Shown: piece after piece, positions 1 to 5,947 of the stretch
How the letters are laid out: each line of letters starts with the position of its first letter
Numbering within the stretch: the stretch's first letter is position 1
DNA from: Bacteroidia bacterium
Lineage (GTDB): Bacteria; Bacteroidota; Bacteroidia; Bacteroidales; Azobacteroidaceae
Direction of reading: 5' to 3'
Length of the DNA: 9,020 nucleotides
NCBI GenBank assembly: GCA_025996695.1
Contig: BNTP01000085.1
Span: 1-9,020 of the forward strand
Program-made: the position numbers and the translations under genes
Notes under the pieces: generated by a model
What the model was told of the DNA's origin: nothing
What the model saw: the letters and a program-made list of their open reading frames with translations, nothing else
Database searches by the model: none

Positions 1-38
1 TCAAATAATCCCATATGTCCTCGTCTTTTGTACTGCAT
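1..38 (-). CDS. 5' end of a leftward gene, cut by the window edge
   Basis: A leftward frame opens at an ATG at 38-36 and runs off the window, reading MQYKRRGHMGLF. A second ATG at 14-12 (MGLF...) follows a GAGGA purine run and could be the true start. The reason to think a gene begins here is the good Bacteroides-type promoter at 71-102, pointing left, whose predicted transcript start lies about 27 bases before the first ATG. There is too little protein to recognise a family. Confidence 0.35.
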   Translation of the reverse strand, partial: MQYKRRGHMGLF

Positions 39-70
39 CTTACTACATTTTTATAGGTTGTTTATACACT

Positions 71-102
71 GCAAAGATACGCATAATTATTTGATTGACA
101 AT
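71..102 (-). promoter_or_regulatory. Bacteroides-type promoter, leftward
   Basis: On the minus strand the -7 box TATCTTTG (79-72) lies 19 bases after an ATTG that serves as the -33 box (102-99). The box and spacing match those of the promoter at 2817-2847. It would drive the gene leaving the window at position 1. Confidence 0.6.
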
Positions 103-137
103 GAATTAATTTTTAGAAATCCCCTGAAAATAGTTTG

Positions 138-145
138 TACCTTTG
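138..145 (+). promoter_or_regulatory. Possible rightward -7 box
   Basis: TACCTTTG fits the Bacteroidota -7 consensus TAnnTTTG. The -33 region is poor: the nearest candidate is TTAG around 113-116, with 21 bases between. If active it would be divergent from the promoter at 71-102 and would transcribe toward the terminator at 378-416. Confidence 0.25.
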
Positions 146-377
146 TCGAAGAATATAGTTGTGACGAGGTTTCGACTAGGTCGCAATGGAAGTATAATAC
201 ACGCAAAATGGACATTAGACTAATGGTAGGCAATAAAAACACTCATAACTCCCTCGTTATCAGTAACTTACGGGGGGGGGGTGTGGGGATAAATTCCTTA
301 CCCTCGGCACGCGTAGCGTGTCGGCTTAGCCTTTTCGCGATTTTCGCGCTAAACAACAATTTCACACACATACCAAT
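146..377. other. Non-coding stretch before a strong terminator
   Basis: I see no convincing protein here. It contains a G10 tract (272-281), a small hairpin at 305-323 (CGGCACGC, loop GTA, GCGTGTCG with one G-T pair), and a CGCG-ATTTT-CGCG hairpin near 337-349. It lies between a possible -7 box at 138-145 and the terminator at 378-416, so it could be a small RNA or a decayed gene remnant. No known RNA family was recognised: there is no SRP, tmRNA or RNase P signature. Confidence 0.3.
272..281. repeat. G10 homopolymer tract
   Basis: Ten consecutive G residues form the longest G/C homopolymer noticed in the window. Tracts of this length are prone to slipped-strand length change in bacteria. 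It is outside any supported gene, so any effect would be on transcription or RNA structure. Confidence 0.9.
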
Positions 378-416
378 AAGCCGCAACAGGACAATCGTGT
401 CTTGTTGCGGCTTTTT
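378..416 (+). terminator. Strong intrinsic terminator, rightward
   Basis: A 16-bp stem (378-393 with 398-413, one G-T pair) closes a four-base ATCG loop and is followed by a run of T (412-416). The left arm contains AAGCCGCAACA and the right arm TGTTGCGGCTT. The T-run is on the plus strand, so it ends a rightward transcript, yet no clear rightward gene lies upstream within the window. Confidence 0.75.
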
Positions 417-446
417 CCGTCATGTTCCGTTCCGATGCGGCTCGTT

Positions 447-527
447 CCGTCCTTGCGAGGGCGAAGTCCGAAGCAACCCAGCAAAAGCCGCTGGTTTGCT
501 TCGCAACTTCGTAGCTCGCAATGACGG
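447..527. repeat. Palindromic repeat of the CGTCATTGCGAG type
   Basis: Two imperfect complementary arms (about 447-482 and 490-527) flank a short A-rich centre. Both arms carry versions of CCGTC(A/C)TTGCGAG followed by CGAAGT and GAAGCAA. Repeats with this core are scattered in intergenic regions of many unrelated bacteria. It would fold into a long hairpin as RNA or single-stranded DNA. Long open frames across it are accidental. Confidence 0.7.
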
Positions 528-599
528 CGGCTCCGCCGCCGCGGAGCTGCGCCTCTGCGGGTGTTCCGCCGCCGCCGGTTCCCCTTGGCTGAAAGCCAA
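526..599. repeat. GC-rich stretch with two short hairpins
   Basis: A 6-bp hairpin GGCGGC-TCC-GCCGCC (526-540) begins inside the end of the preceding repeat. A second, TTGGCT-GAA-AGCCAA (585-599), ends exactly where the next palindromic element begins. The sequence between is very GC-rich and has no gene. Confidence 0.6.
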
Positions 600-787
600 T
601 ATTTTCATAACCGCAGGTCGTGACCTGCGGAAAAGCGCCGCAAGTCCACATCTGCCTGGAAGGCAGGACGGCGATAAAATCTTGCCTATCAGGCAAAAGA
701 GCGGATGTCCTGATTTTCCGCAGGTTGCGCTGCCCCCTTCGACTTCGCTCAGGGCTTCGGCATCACCCACCTGCGGTTATGAAAATA
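600..787. repeat. Nested palindromic element (left copy)
   Basis: Perfect 19-bp terminal inverted repeats (600-618 and 769-787, core CATAACCGCAGGT) enclose a 12-bp inner inverted repeat (623-634 and 714-725, ACCTGCGGAAAA). The left outer and inner arms together form the 20-base palindrome at 611-630. The middle holds two small hairpins, CTGCCT-GGA-AGGCAG (652-666) and TTGCCT-ATC-AGGCAA (682-696). The right side carries an unpaired block with CCTTCGACTTCGCTCAGG. The copy at 8785-9020 has the same plan. No coding capacity and no target-site duplication were seen. Confidence 0.75.
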
Positions 788-803
788 CCGCCCATTCGGG
801 CGG
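788..803. repeat. Short GC hairpin
   Basis: CCGCCC-ATTC-GGGCGG is a perfect 6-bp stem. It directly abuts the nested element ending at 787 and shares its last base with the long hairpin beginning at 803. Confidence 0.6.
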
Positions 804-853
804 CTTGTTGGCAGGAGGTGTCTCCGCGTCGGAAACACCTCCTGCCAACAAGC
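803..853. repeat. Long near-perfect hairpin
   Basis: A perfect 19-bp stem (803-821 with 835-853) continues past one C-A mismatch into a 4-bp inner stem, TCCG-CGT-CGGA (823-833). No T-run follows, so it does not look like a terminator. Its right end overlaps a 15-base direct repeat, GC(C/T)AACAAGCCTTTC, at 844-858 and 874-888 (14 of 15 bases identical), suggesting partial duplication of the repeat edge. Confidence 0.75.
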
Positions 854-908
854 CTTTCTATGGTGTCGCGTTGGCTAACAAGCCTTTCCCGCACAAATAC
901 CACATCCC

Positions 909-1014
909 TGCATGCCGTAAGCATGCAACCCCATTCGCCAATGGCCGCATACCTACCATGCGGGGCGCGTGAGGCTTGGCCGTTTCTACCGAGCGATGCA
1001 ATCCTAACGGATTG
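909..1014. repeat. Three short hairpins upstream of the lipoprotein gene
   Basis: Three small inverted repeats follow each other: TGCATGC/GCATGCA (909-927), CCGCAT/ATGCGG (945-963) and CAATCC-TAAC-GGATTG (999-1014). They continue the hairpin-dense region that starts at 447. No Bacteroidota promoter consensus was found among them. Confidence 0.5.
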
Positions 1015-1023
1015 GCCGGGCAA

Positions 1024-1083
1024 AATATTGAACAATGAACAATGAAAGAAAAATAATGATAAACAAAAAAAATTTAGAAAAAG
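1024..1083 (+). promoter_or_regulatory. AT-rich leader of the first lipoprotein gene
   Basis: The leader contains short AACAATG iterations and then ATAAACAAAAAA and an A-rich run up to the ATG. The leader of the second lipoprotein gene, on the minus strand, has the same order of motifs (AACAATG iterations, then ATAAACAAAAAATTTTA). No TAnnTTTG box is visible, so the promoter is either non-consensus or lies further upstream. Confidence 0.4.
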
Positions 1084-2200
1084 ATGAAGAAAAAAGAAAT
1101 TTGTTTTAGCCTGCTCAGCGCGATAGCTTTGAGCAGTTGCGCAACCGATTTGTATCAAAACAATCCGGTGCAGAGTAGTGAGAGGGAGATTTCCTTCAAA
1201 ACGTTCGCGGACAAACAGCTTCGCGCGAGTGTAACCACCGGTGGTTCGATGACTTCGTTCACCACCTCGGCATGGAGCCATCCTGACGCTGCGGTCAGTA
1301 CAGCAAATCCTTACAACGGTTATGTGCTGAACGGCGTGACAGTAACACGCGGCGAAGATGGTGGCGCTACTTGGGACTATTTCCCAAAAGCCAACTGGCC
1401 GGCAAAAGACTCCGTGGATTTCTTCGCTTACTCGCCCGCGTCAAGTGTGAACGTGACAACCGGTCTGAAACAGGCGCCCTCAGTCACGACCCCTCCTGCC
1501 GCCGGCCCAGAGATTAAATACACCGTTCCGCTTGACCAACAAGAAGATTTTTTGGTGACAAAAAGTGTCGATTTGACTTATACAAGCAGTCCTACGGTGC
1601 ATTTGAATTTCAAGCACGCCTTGTCACGAATTGTTTTCAAGGCTCAAAATCAGAACAAGAACAAGACGTATGTGATTAAAGAATTGGCTTTGAGTAACCT
1701 GAAATCGAAGGGAACGCTCAACATGCTGGATTCGGTACCGGATGCTACGAATGGCTTTCAGTATGCTGCGGGTTACAAAGTAAGCTGGAAAGCACAATTC
1801 GATTCGGTGACTTACAAAGTGGATCTTGGAAACACAAATGTGTATGTGCCTTACAGCACAGGCACTGCGAGTGGCGATTACACCGCAGTCACCAATGCGA
1901 GTAACGGTTTGATGGTGCTGCCACAGGAAACTGTCTTGGGAGCCTTCTCCGGCAGCACGCCGGAATATGGCACTGTCGCCGAAATAGACGGCTCACTGCC
2001 GGATGCTACTTATTTGTACGCTACCGTTGCCGAAGTGGATTACCTCACCAACGACACGGTGAATACACGCCAGGTTGTGTTTCGTCTGCATGACCCGGCG
2101 AACAAAGCGCAAGGTATCGTATTTGAAGCAGGCAAGCAATATACGTTTTTGCTGACCTTAGGCTTGGACGGCGCAGAGATTGTGTTCTCTATTCCGACGG
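1084..2200. repeat. Left arm of a gene-sized inverted repeat
   Basis: This 5' two-thirds of the lipoprotein gene is the inverted counterpart of 7551-8694. Identity is high by eye; for example, 43 bases at 1247-1289 match 8489-8531 exactly on the opposite strand. Small indels occur, such as eight extra residues in copy 2 before DQQEDF. Similarity falls off after about 2200. Confidence 0.8.
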
Positions 2201-2748
2201 TGACGCCGTTTAATGAGAGTGCAGTGGTGGATGCGCCGAAAGTTCCTTTCCCTTGCGGCACACCGTTTAAGGGTTATAATACAGCGAATTATAGTAATGC
2301 AGGATTAACTGATCTTTGCTGGACAACGACAAATATTGCCGAAAGCACCGCTAATTCAGTGGATACATATCCGAGTAAAACATTGGGAGAACGTGGTTAT
2401 TATTACCCATGGGATGAAGCTGCCGACGCGTGTGCGGCACTTGGAGCCGAATGGTCGGTGCCTAACACGGTTCAGTGGACCGCCTTGATAAATGAATTCA
2501 GCACATTAACCGGCAGTACCGGTACTACGGGAACTACCGCTGCTCTACAGAGTGTTTGGAACAGTGGCACAGCTTTGGCCGGCGGCGAATTATGGGGGAA
2601 ATGGGACGAATGGGACAAGGTCGGAGCGTGGTGGAGTAGTGGTACTGCCGATGAAGGGCTGAGATGGAGCATTTTGACTAATGATTTTTATGGGCCTATC
2701 AATTTTTCTGGCAACATCGTTACGGTTAGATGCGTGCGTAGCTTGTAG
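1084..2748 (+). CDS. Fimbrillin-like lipoprotein with FISUMP-type C-terminal domain (copy 1)
   Basis: This 554-residue protein begins with a lipoprotein signal peptide: a KKK start, a short hydrophobic stretch and the lipobox ALSS-C, with Cys19 as the lipidated residue. Residues of about 30-370 resemble the fimbrillin (Mfa-like) fold family: EISFKTF, then a YFPKANWP...VDFFAYSP region and FKHALSRIVFKAQ, all typical of Bacteroidota pilin-like surface proteins. From about residue 391 the sequence changes to the Fibrobacter succinogenes major paralogous (FISUMP) pattern: LCWTTTNIAE (411-420), YYYPW (439-443), Cys450, EWSVP (456-460), a WWSS motif and a terminal VRCVR. The family names come from sequence recognition; a surface or adhesive role is inferred. 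The A-rich leader and the lipobox support the ATG at 1084. The first 370 residues nearly match the protein encoded at 6994-8694, while the remainder differs strongly. A terminator follows at 2785-2819. Confidence 0.85.
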   Translation: MKKKEICFSLLSAIALSSCATDLYQNNPVQSSEREISFKTFADKQLRASVTTGGSMTSFTTSAWSHPDAAVSTANPYNGYVLNGVTVTRGEDGGATWDYFPKANWPAKDSVDFFAYSPASSVNVTTGLKQAPSVTTPPAAGPEIKYTVPLDQQEDFLVTKSVDLTYTSSPTVHLNFKHALSRIVFKAQNQNKNKTYVIKELALSNLKSKGTLNMLDSVPDATNGFQYAAGYKVSWKAQFDSVTYKVDLGNTNVYVPYSTGTASGDYTAVTNASNGLMVLPQETVLGAFSGSTPEYGTVAEIDGSLPDATYLYATVAEVDYLTNDTVNTRQVVFRLHDPANKAQGIVFEAGKQYTFLLTLGLDGAEIVFSIPTVTPFNESAVVDAPKVPFPCGTPFKGYNTANYSNAGLTDLCWTTTNIAESTANSVDTYPSKTLGERGYYYPWDEAADACAALGAEWSVPNTVQWTALINEFSTLTGSTGTTGTTAALQSVWNSGTALAGGELWGKWDEWDKVGAWWSSGTADEGLRWSILTNDFYGPINFSGNIVTVRCVRSL

Positions 2749-2784
2749 GGTTGCTGTCTTGAACTGCGATTCGTGTAATTTTAC

Positions 2785-2819
2785 AATGAGGCTGTTTTGA
2801 AAAAAAGCAACCTCATTTT
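2785..2819 (+). terminator. Terminator of the first lipoprotein gene
   Basis: AATGAGG (2785-2791) pairs with CCTCATT (2811-2817), and the stem is extended by TG/CA after one mismatch. A TTTT run follows. It lies 37 bases after the stop codon and overlaps the -33 box of the next promoter, separating the lipoprotein gene from the peptidase operon. Confidence 0.65.
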
Positions 2820-2847
2820 GTGTGTTTAATTAAAAATTGTATCTTTG
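2817..2847 (+). promoter_or_regulatory. Bacteroides-type promoter of the peptidase-lipA-rsmA operon
   Basis: TTTG (2817-2820), a 19-base spacer and TATCTTTG (2840-2847) match the Bacteroidota -33/-7 consensus well. The expected transcript start is about 15-20 bases before the ATG at 2870. No other promoter was seen before lipA or rsmA, so all three genes are probably driven from here. Confidence 0.75.
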
Positions 2848-2869
2848 CACTGAAAAATAAAGGTTTGTC

Positions 2870-5062
2870 ATGAAAAAATACTTACTAATACTCATTTGCC
2901 TGATGGGAATGAATTTGCAGGCGCAAAACAATACTCAGACGCACAATGGCGCGTTTCTACAATTGCGCGATATAGTGGACGGGAAATTTAACGCAAAAGG
3001 TATTTCCGCGATGCAGGCAATGCCCGACGGCGAACATTATACCGTGTTGAGTGCCGACAAAAAGGCGATTTTGAAGCATGCCTACAAAACCGGCAAGCCG
3101 GTTGACACGCTGTTTCACGTAGATAAAGTGCGCGAAACCAAATTGGACGCGATTCAGGGCTATGCGCTTGACAGTCGCGGTTTTCGGATTTTGGTGTGGA
3201 ACGAAAAGGAAGAGATTTATCGCCGCTCGTGGAGGGCTGTGGTCTATGATTATGATGTTCGACGCAATTTTCTAAAGCCACTTTCCGACACGAAAGGAAA
3301 AATCATGATTCCGACCTTTTCGCCCGACGGACGCATGGCGGCTTTTGTGCGCGACAATAATATTTGGATAAAAAAATTCGATTATGATACGGAAATTCAA
3401 ATCACGAAAGACGGTTCGGCCGGCAAAATCATCAATGGCATCACGGATTGGGTTTACGAAGAAGAATTTTCGCAGACTAATATGCTTTCGTGGTCGTCTG
3501 ACAGTCGATTTTTGGCGTTTCTGAAGTCCGACGAAACGGATGTGCCCACCTATGCCATGCAACTTTTTGACGGCCGTTTATATCCTGATTCTTACAGCTA
3601 CAAATACCCTACGGCGGGCCAAAACAATTCCAAAGTGGGTTGCTACGTTTACAATTTGGATACGAAAGATACCAAAAAAATGCAGGTGCCGCTGGATGCC
3701 GACGGCTATATCCCAAGTATCAGATTTACGCCAAACATAGACCAGCTGGCTGTGATGACGCTCAATCGTCACCAAAATAATTTTAATATGTATTTTGTGA
3801 ATCCGAAATCGACGGTTGCCAAATTGGTGTTGCACGACGAAAGCGAGCAATACATCCCAGAAGACTGGATTTTGGAACTGAAATTTTCTGCCAACAATTT
3901 TGCCTACGTGAGCGAAAAAGACGGGTTTGCACATATATATATGTATGCGATGACGGGCGCGCTGGAAAAACAGGTCACGACGGGTCAATGGGACGTCACC
4001 AAATTTTACGGTTTTAATCCCGACACAAAAGCGGTTTATTTTCAATCGGCAGAAGAAAGTCCGCTTCGTCGTTCGATTTATAAAGTTGATACAAAGGGAG
4101 TTAAGACAAAACTCTCAACACAAGCTTTAATGCAGGCCGGTACTAATAATGCCAATTTTAGCACCAATTATAAATATTTTGTCAACACCTTTTCCAACAC
4201 GACCACACCGAATTTTATTACGATTCGGGATGATCAAGGCAAAGAATTGGTCGTTTTGAAAGACAATAAAGAGCTGCAAGCGGCCTTGTCGGAAACGCGT
4301 TTACCAAACAAAGAATTTTTCACGTTCAGGACAGAAAACGGCGACGAACTGAACGGCTGGATGATTAAGCCGACGAATTTCAATGCTTCTAAACGCTACC
4401 CTGTGCTAATGGTGCAATATAGTGGACCCAATTCGCAACGGGTGTTGGATGCTTACGGCATTGATTGGGAATGCTATTTGGCTGAACAGGAGGGTTATAT
4501 TATTGCGTGCGTCGATGGGCGCGGAACAGGTGCTCGCGGCGCACAATTCCGCAAATGTACGTATCTGCAATTAGGCATTAAGGAATCGGACGACCAAATT
4601 TCAGCAGCAAAATACCTTGCCGGTCAATCGTTTGTCGACAAAAATCGCATCGCCATTTGGGGTTGGAGTTTTGGCGGATTCAACACGCTGATGGCTTTAA
4701 GCCGCAGCAAAAACATCTTCAAGGCAGGCATCGCAGTAGCTCCTGTAACCGATTGGAAATATTACGACAGCGTGTACACGGAGCGATATATGCGCACGCC
4801 CAACGAAAATGCCGCCGGCTACAAAGCCGGTTCGCCGTTGGAGTTAGCGGACAATTTGAACGGCAATTTGCTCATCGTGCACGGCACGTCCGACGATAAT
4901 GTCCACGTGACAAACACCATGGACTACACCACAGCCCTCGTCAAGGCAGGCAAGGAGTTTGAAATGCAGCTTTACCCCAACAAAAATCACAGTTTGCTCG
5001 GGAGTGACACGCGCTATAATCTTTATTCGCGAATCATCAAATTTTTGAAAGCGAATAATTGA
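2870..5062 (+). CDS. Dipeptidyl peptidase IV (S9B serine exopeptidase)
   Basis: This enzyme removes Xaa-Pro (or Xaa-Ala) dipeptides from peptide N-termini, outside the cytoplasm. The 730-residue length is typical. Residues 1-19 form a signal peptide ending LQA-Q, suggesting a periplasmic or surface location. An N-terminal beta-propeller (roughly 60-440) carries WVYEEEF, where Glu198 and Glu199 correspond to the pair that holds the substrate amino terminus in human DPP4 (Glu205/Glu206). The C-terminal alpha/beta-hydrolase domain has Tyr517 in QYSGPNSQ (oxyanion), the nucleophile Ser600 in GWSFGG, VYTERYM with Tyr636 and Tyr640 lining the proline pocket, Asp675 in TSDDNVH and His707 in NKNHS. 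Their spacing closely follows DPP4, so it is probably active. Prolyl tripeptidyl peptidase is a related alternative; the DPP4-like motifs favour the dipeptidyl form. A promoter lies just upstream, and lipA follows after about 40 bases. Confidence 0.93.
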   Translation: MKKYLLILICLMGMNLQAQNNTQTHNGAFLQLRDIVDGKFNAKGISAMQAMPDGEHYTVLSADKKAILKHAYKTGKPVDTLFHVDKVRETKLDAIQGYALDSRGFRILVWNEKEEIYRRSWRAVVYDYDVRRNFLKPLSDTKGKIMIPTFSPDGRMAAFVRDNNIWIKKFDYDTEIQITKDGSAGKIINGITDWVYEEEFSQTNMLSWSSDSRFLAFLKSDETDVPTYAMQLFDGRLYPDSYSYKYPTAGQNNSKVGCYVYNLDTKDTKKMQVPLDADGYIPSIRFTPNIDQLAVMTLNRHQNNFNMYFVNPKSTVAKLVLHDESEQYIPEDWILELKFSANNFAYVSEKDGFAHIYMYAMTGALEKQVTTGQWDVTKFYGFNPDTKAVYFQSAEESPLRRSIYKVDTKGVKTKLSTQALMQAGTNNANFSTNYKYFVNTFSNTTTPNFITIRDDQGKELVVLKDNKELQAALSETRLPNKEFFTFRTENGDELNGWMIKPTNFNASKRYPVLMVQYSGPNSQRVLDAYGIDWECYLAEQEGYIIACVDGRGTGARGAQFRKCTYLQLGIKESDDQISAAKYLAGQSFVDKNRIAIWGWSFGGFNTLMALSRSKNIFKAGIAVAPVTDWKYYDSVYTERYMRTPNENAAGYKAGSPLELADNLNGNLLIVHGTSDDNVHVTNTMDYTTALVKAGKEFEMQLYPNKNHSLLGSDTRYNLYSRIIKFLKANN

Positions 5063-5102
5063 AAAATACCGTTCATTGAAAAGTGATTATCTCGCAAAAA
5101 GA

Positions 5103-5945
5103 ATGATTAGAAAACCCGACTGGCTCAAAATAAATCTTGGCAACACCAATGACTTTTCCACAACCGGCAAAATCGTCAAGGGACGTTCCCTCCACACGAT
5201 TTGCGAAAGCGGACGCTGTCCCAATCGTGGCGAATGTTGGAACCACAAAACGGCGACGTTTATGATTGCCGGCGACATTTGTACGCGTGCGTGCAAGTTT
5301 TGTAACACCAAATCAGGGCGACCGTTGCCGTTGGATGTCGACGAACCACGCAAAATTGCGGAATCGGTTCGCCAATTAGGCTTGAAGCATGCCGTGGTCA
5401 CTTCCGTAGACCGCGACGACCTGCCCGACGGCGGTGCAGCACATTGGGCGGAAACGATTCACGCCATCAAGCGCGAAAATCCGGACGTCACCATCGAAGT
5501 GCTGATTCCCGATTTTCGAGGCAATCAATCGCTTATTGCTCAGATAATTAACGCACGTCCGGACATTATTTCACACAACATGGAAACCGTGCGCCGACTA
5601 ACCCCCGAAATTCGTAGCGTGGCGAAGTATGACACAAGTTTGGCCGTTTTGAAGCAAATTGCCGAAGCCGGAATCCCTGCCAAGACAGGTCTTATGTTGG
5701 GGTTAGGCGAAACCCAAGCCGAAGTCGAACAAACATTGAGAGATGTGTATGATGTGGGGTGTCGCCTGCTAAGTATCGGGCAATATTTGCAACCGTCGAA
5801 AGATAATGTGCCCGTTGCGGAATATATTCATCCCACAAAATTTGATTTTTATAAACAATTTGCCCTCTCTATCTGTTTTAATCATGTAGAGAGTGCTCCG
5901 TTAGTGCGTTCATCGTACCATTCCGCTACATATATAGAAAAATAA
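5103..5945 (+). CDS. lipA: Lipoyl synthase (radical SAM)
   Basis: LipA inserts two sulfurs into the octanoyl chain carried on lipoyl-dependent enzyme subunits, completing the lipoate cofactor of pyruvate dehydrogenase, related 2-oxoacid dehydrogenases and the glycine cleavage system. It works in the cytoplasm. Both iron-sulfur sites are complete: the auxiliary cluster motif C-X4-C-X5-C (Cys34, Cys39, Cys45, CESGRCPNRGEC) and the radical SAM motif C-X3-C-X2-C (Cys60, Cys64, Cys67, CTRACKFC). The C-terminal RSSYH (269-273) supplies the conserved serine of the auxiliary cluster. The length, 280 residues, is normal. I chose the ATG at 5103 because the protein then starts MIRKPDWLKI, as is usual in the family, with an A-rich context before it. 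An in-frame TTG at 5076 would add nine residues. It lies between the peptidase and rsmA, two bases from the latter, and is probably cotranscribed. No lipB is in the window. Confidence 0.95.
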   Translation: MIRKPDWLKINLGNTNDFSTTGKIVKGRSLHTICESGRCPNRGECWNHKTATFMIAGDICTRACKFCNTKSGRPLPLDVDEPRKIAESVRQLGLKHAVVTSVDRDDLPDGGAAHWAETIHAIKRENPDVTIEVLIPDFRGNQSLIAQIINARPDIISHNMETVRRLTPEIRSVAKYDTSLAVLKQIAEAGIPAKTGLMLGLGETQAEVEQTLRDVYDVGCRLLSIGQYLQPSKDNVPVAEYIHPTKFDFYKQFALSICFNHVESAPLVRSSYHSATYIEK

Positions 5946-5947
5946 AC

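Noticed and set aside
349..770. Two overlapping leftward open frames in the repeat region
   Set aside because: Their sequence is translated palindromic repeat, and both overlap the terminator or the nested element. Nothing suggests selection as protein.
28..972. Long rightward open frame of 314 codons
   Set aside because: It runs through a promoter-like region, the G10 tract, a terminator and several palindromic repeats. The translation has no domain character, so it is an accidental frame in GC-rich repeats.
1000..1011. Motif TCCTAACGGA shared with the hairpin at 6783-6834
   Set aside because: A ten-base match within 9 kb is easily expected by chance, and the surrounding sequences do not align.
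447..1014. Possible CRISPR array or tandem repeat array
   Set aside because: The repeats are palindromes of different sequence and size with no regular spacing, no constant direct repeat and no cas genes.
763..1281. Leftward open frame of 172 codons
   Set aside because: It covers hairpin repeats and then the antisense strand of the first lipoprotein gene. It is a shadow frame.
3578..4045. Leftward open frame of 155 codons inside the peptidase gene
   Set aside because: It is fully antisense to the beta-propeller coding region of a clearly functional peptidase.
5076..5945. TTG start for lipA at 5076
   Set aside because: The extra nine residues are not typical of the family, and the ATG at 5103 gives the usual N-terminus with a better A-rich context. 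The TTG start cannot be fully excluded.
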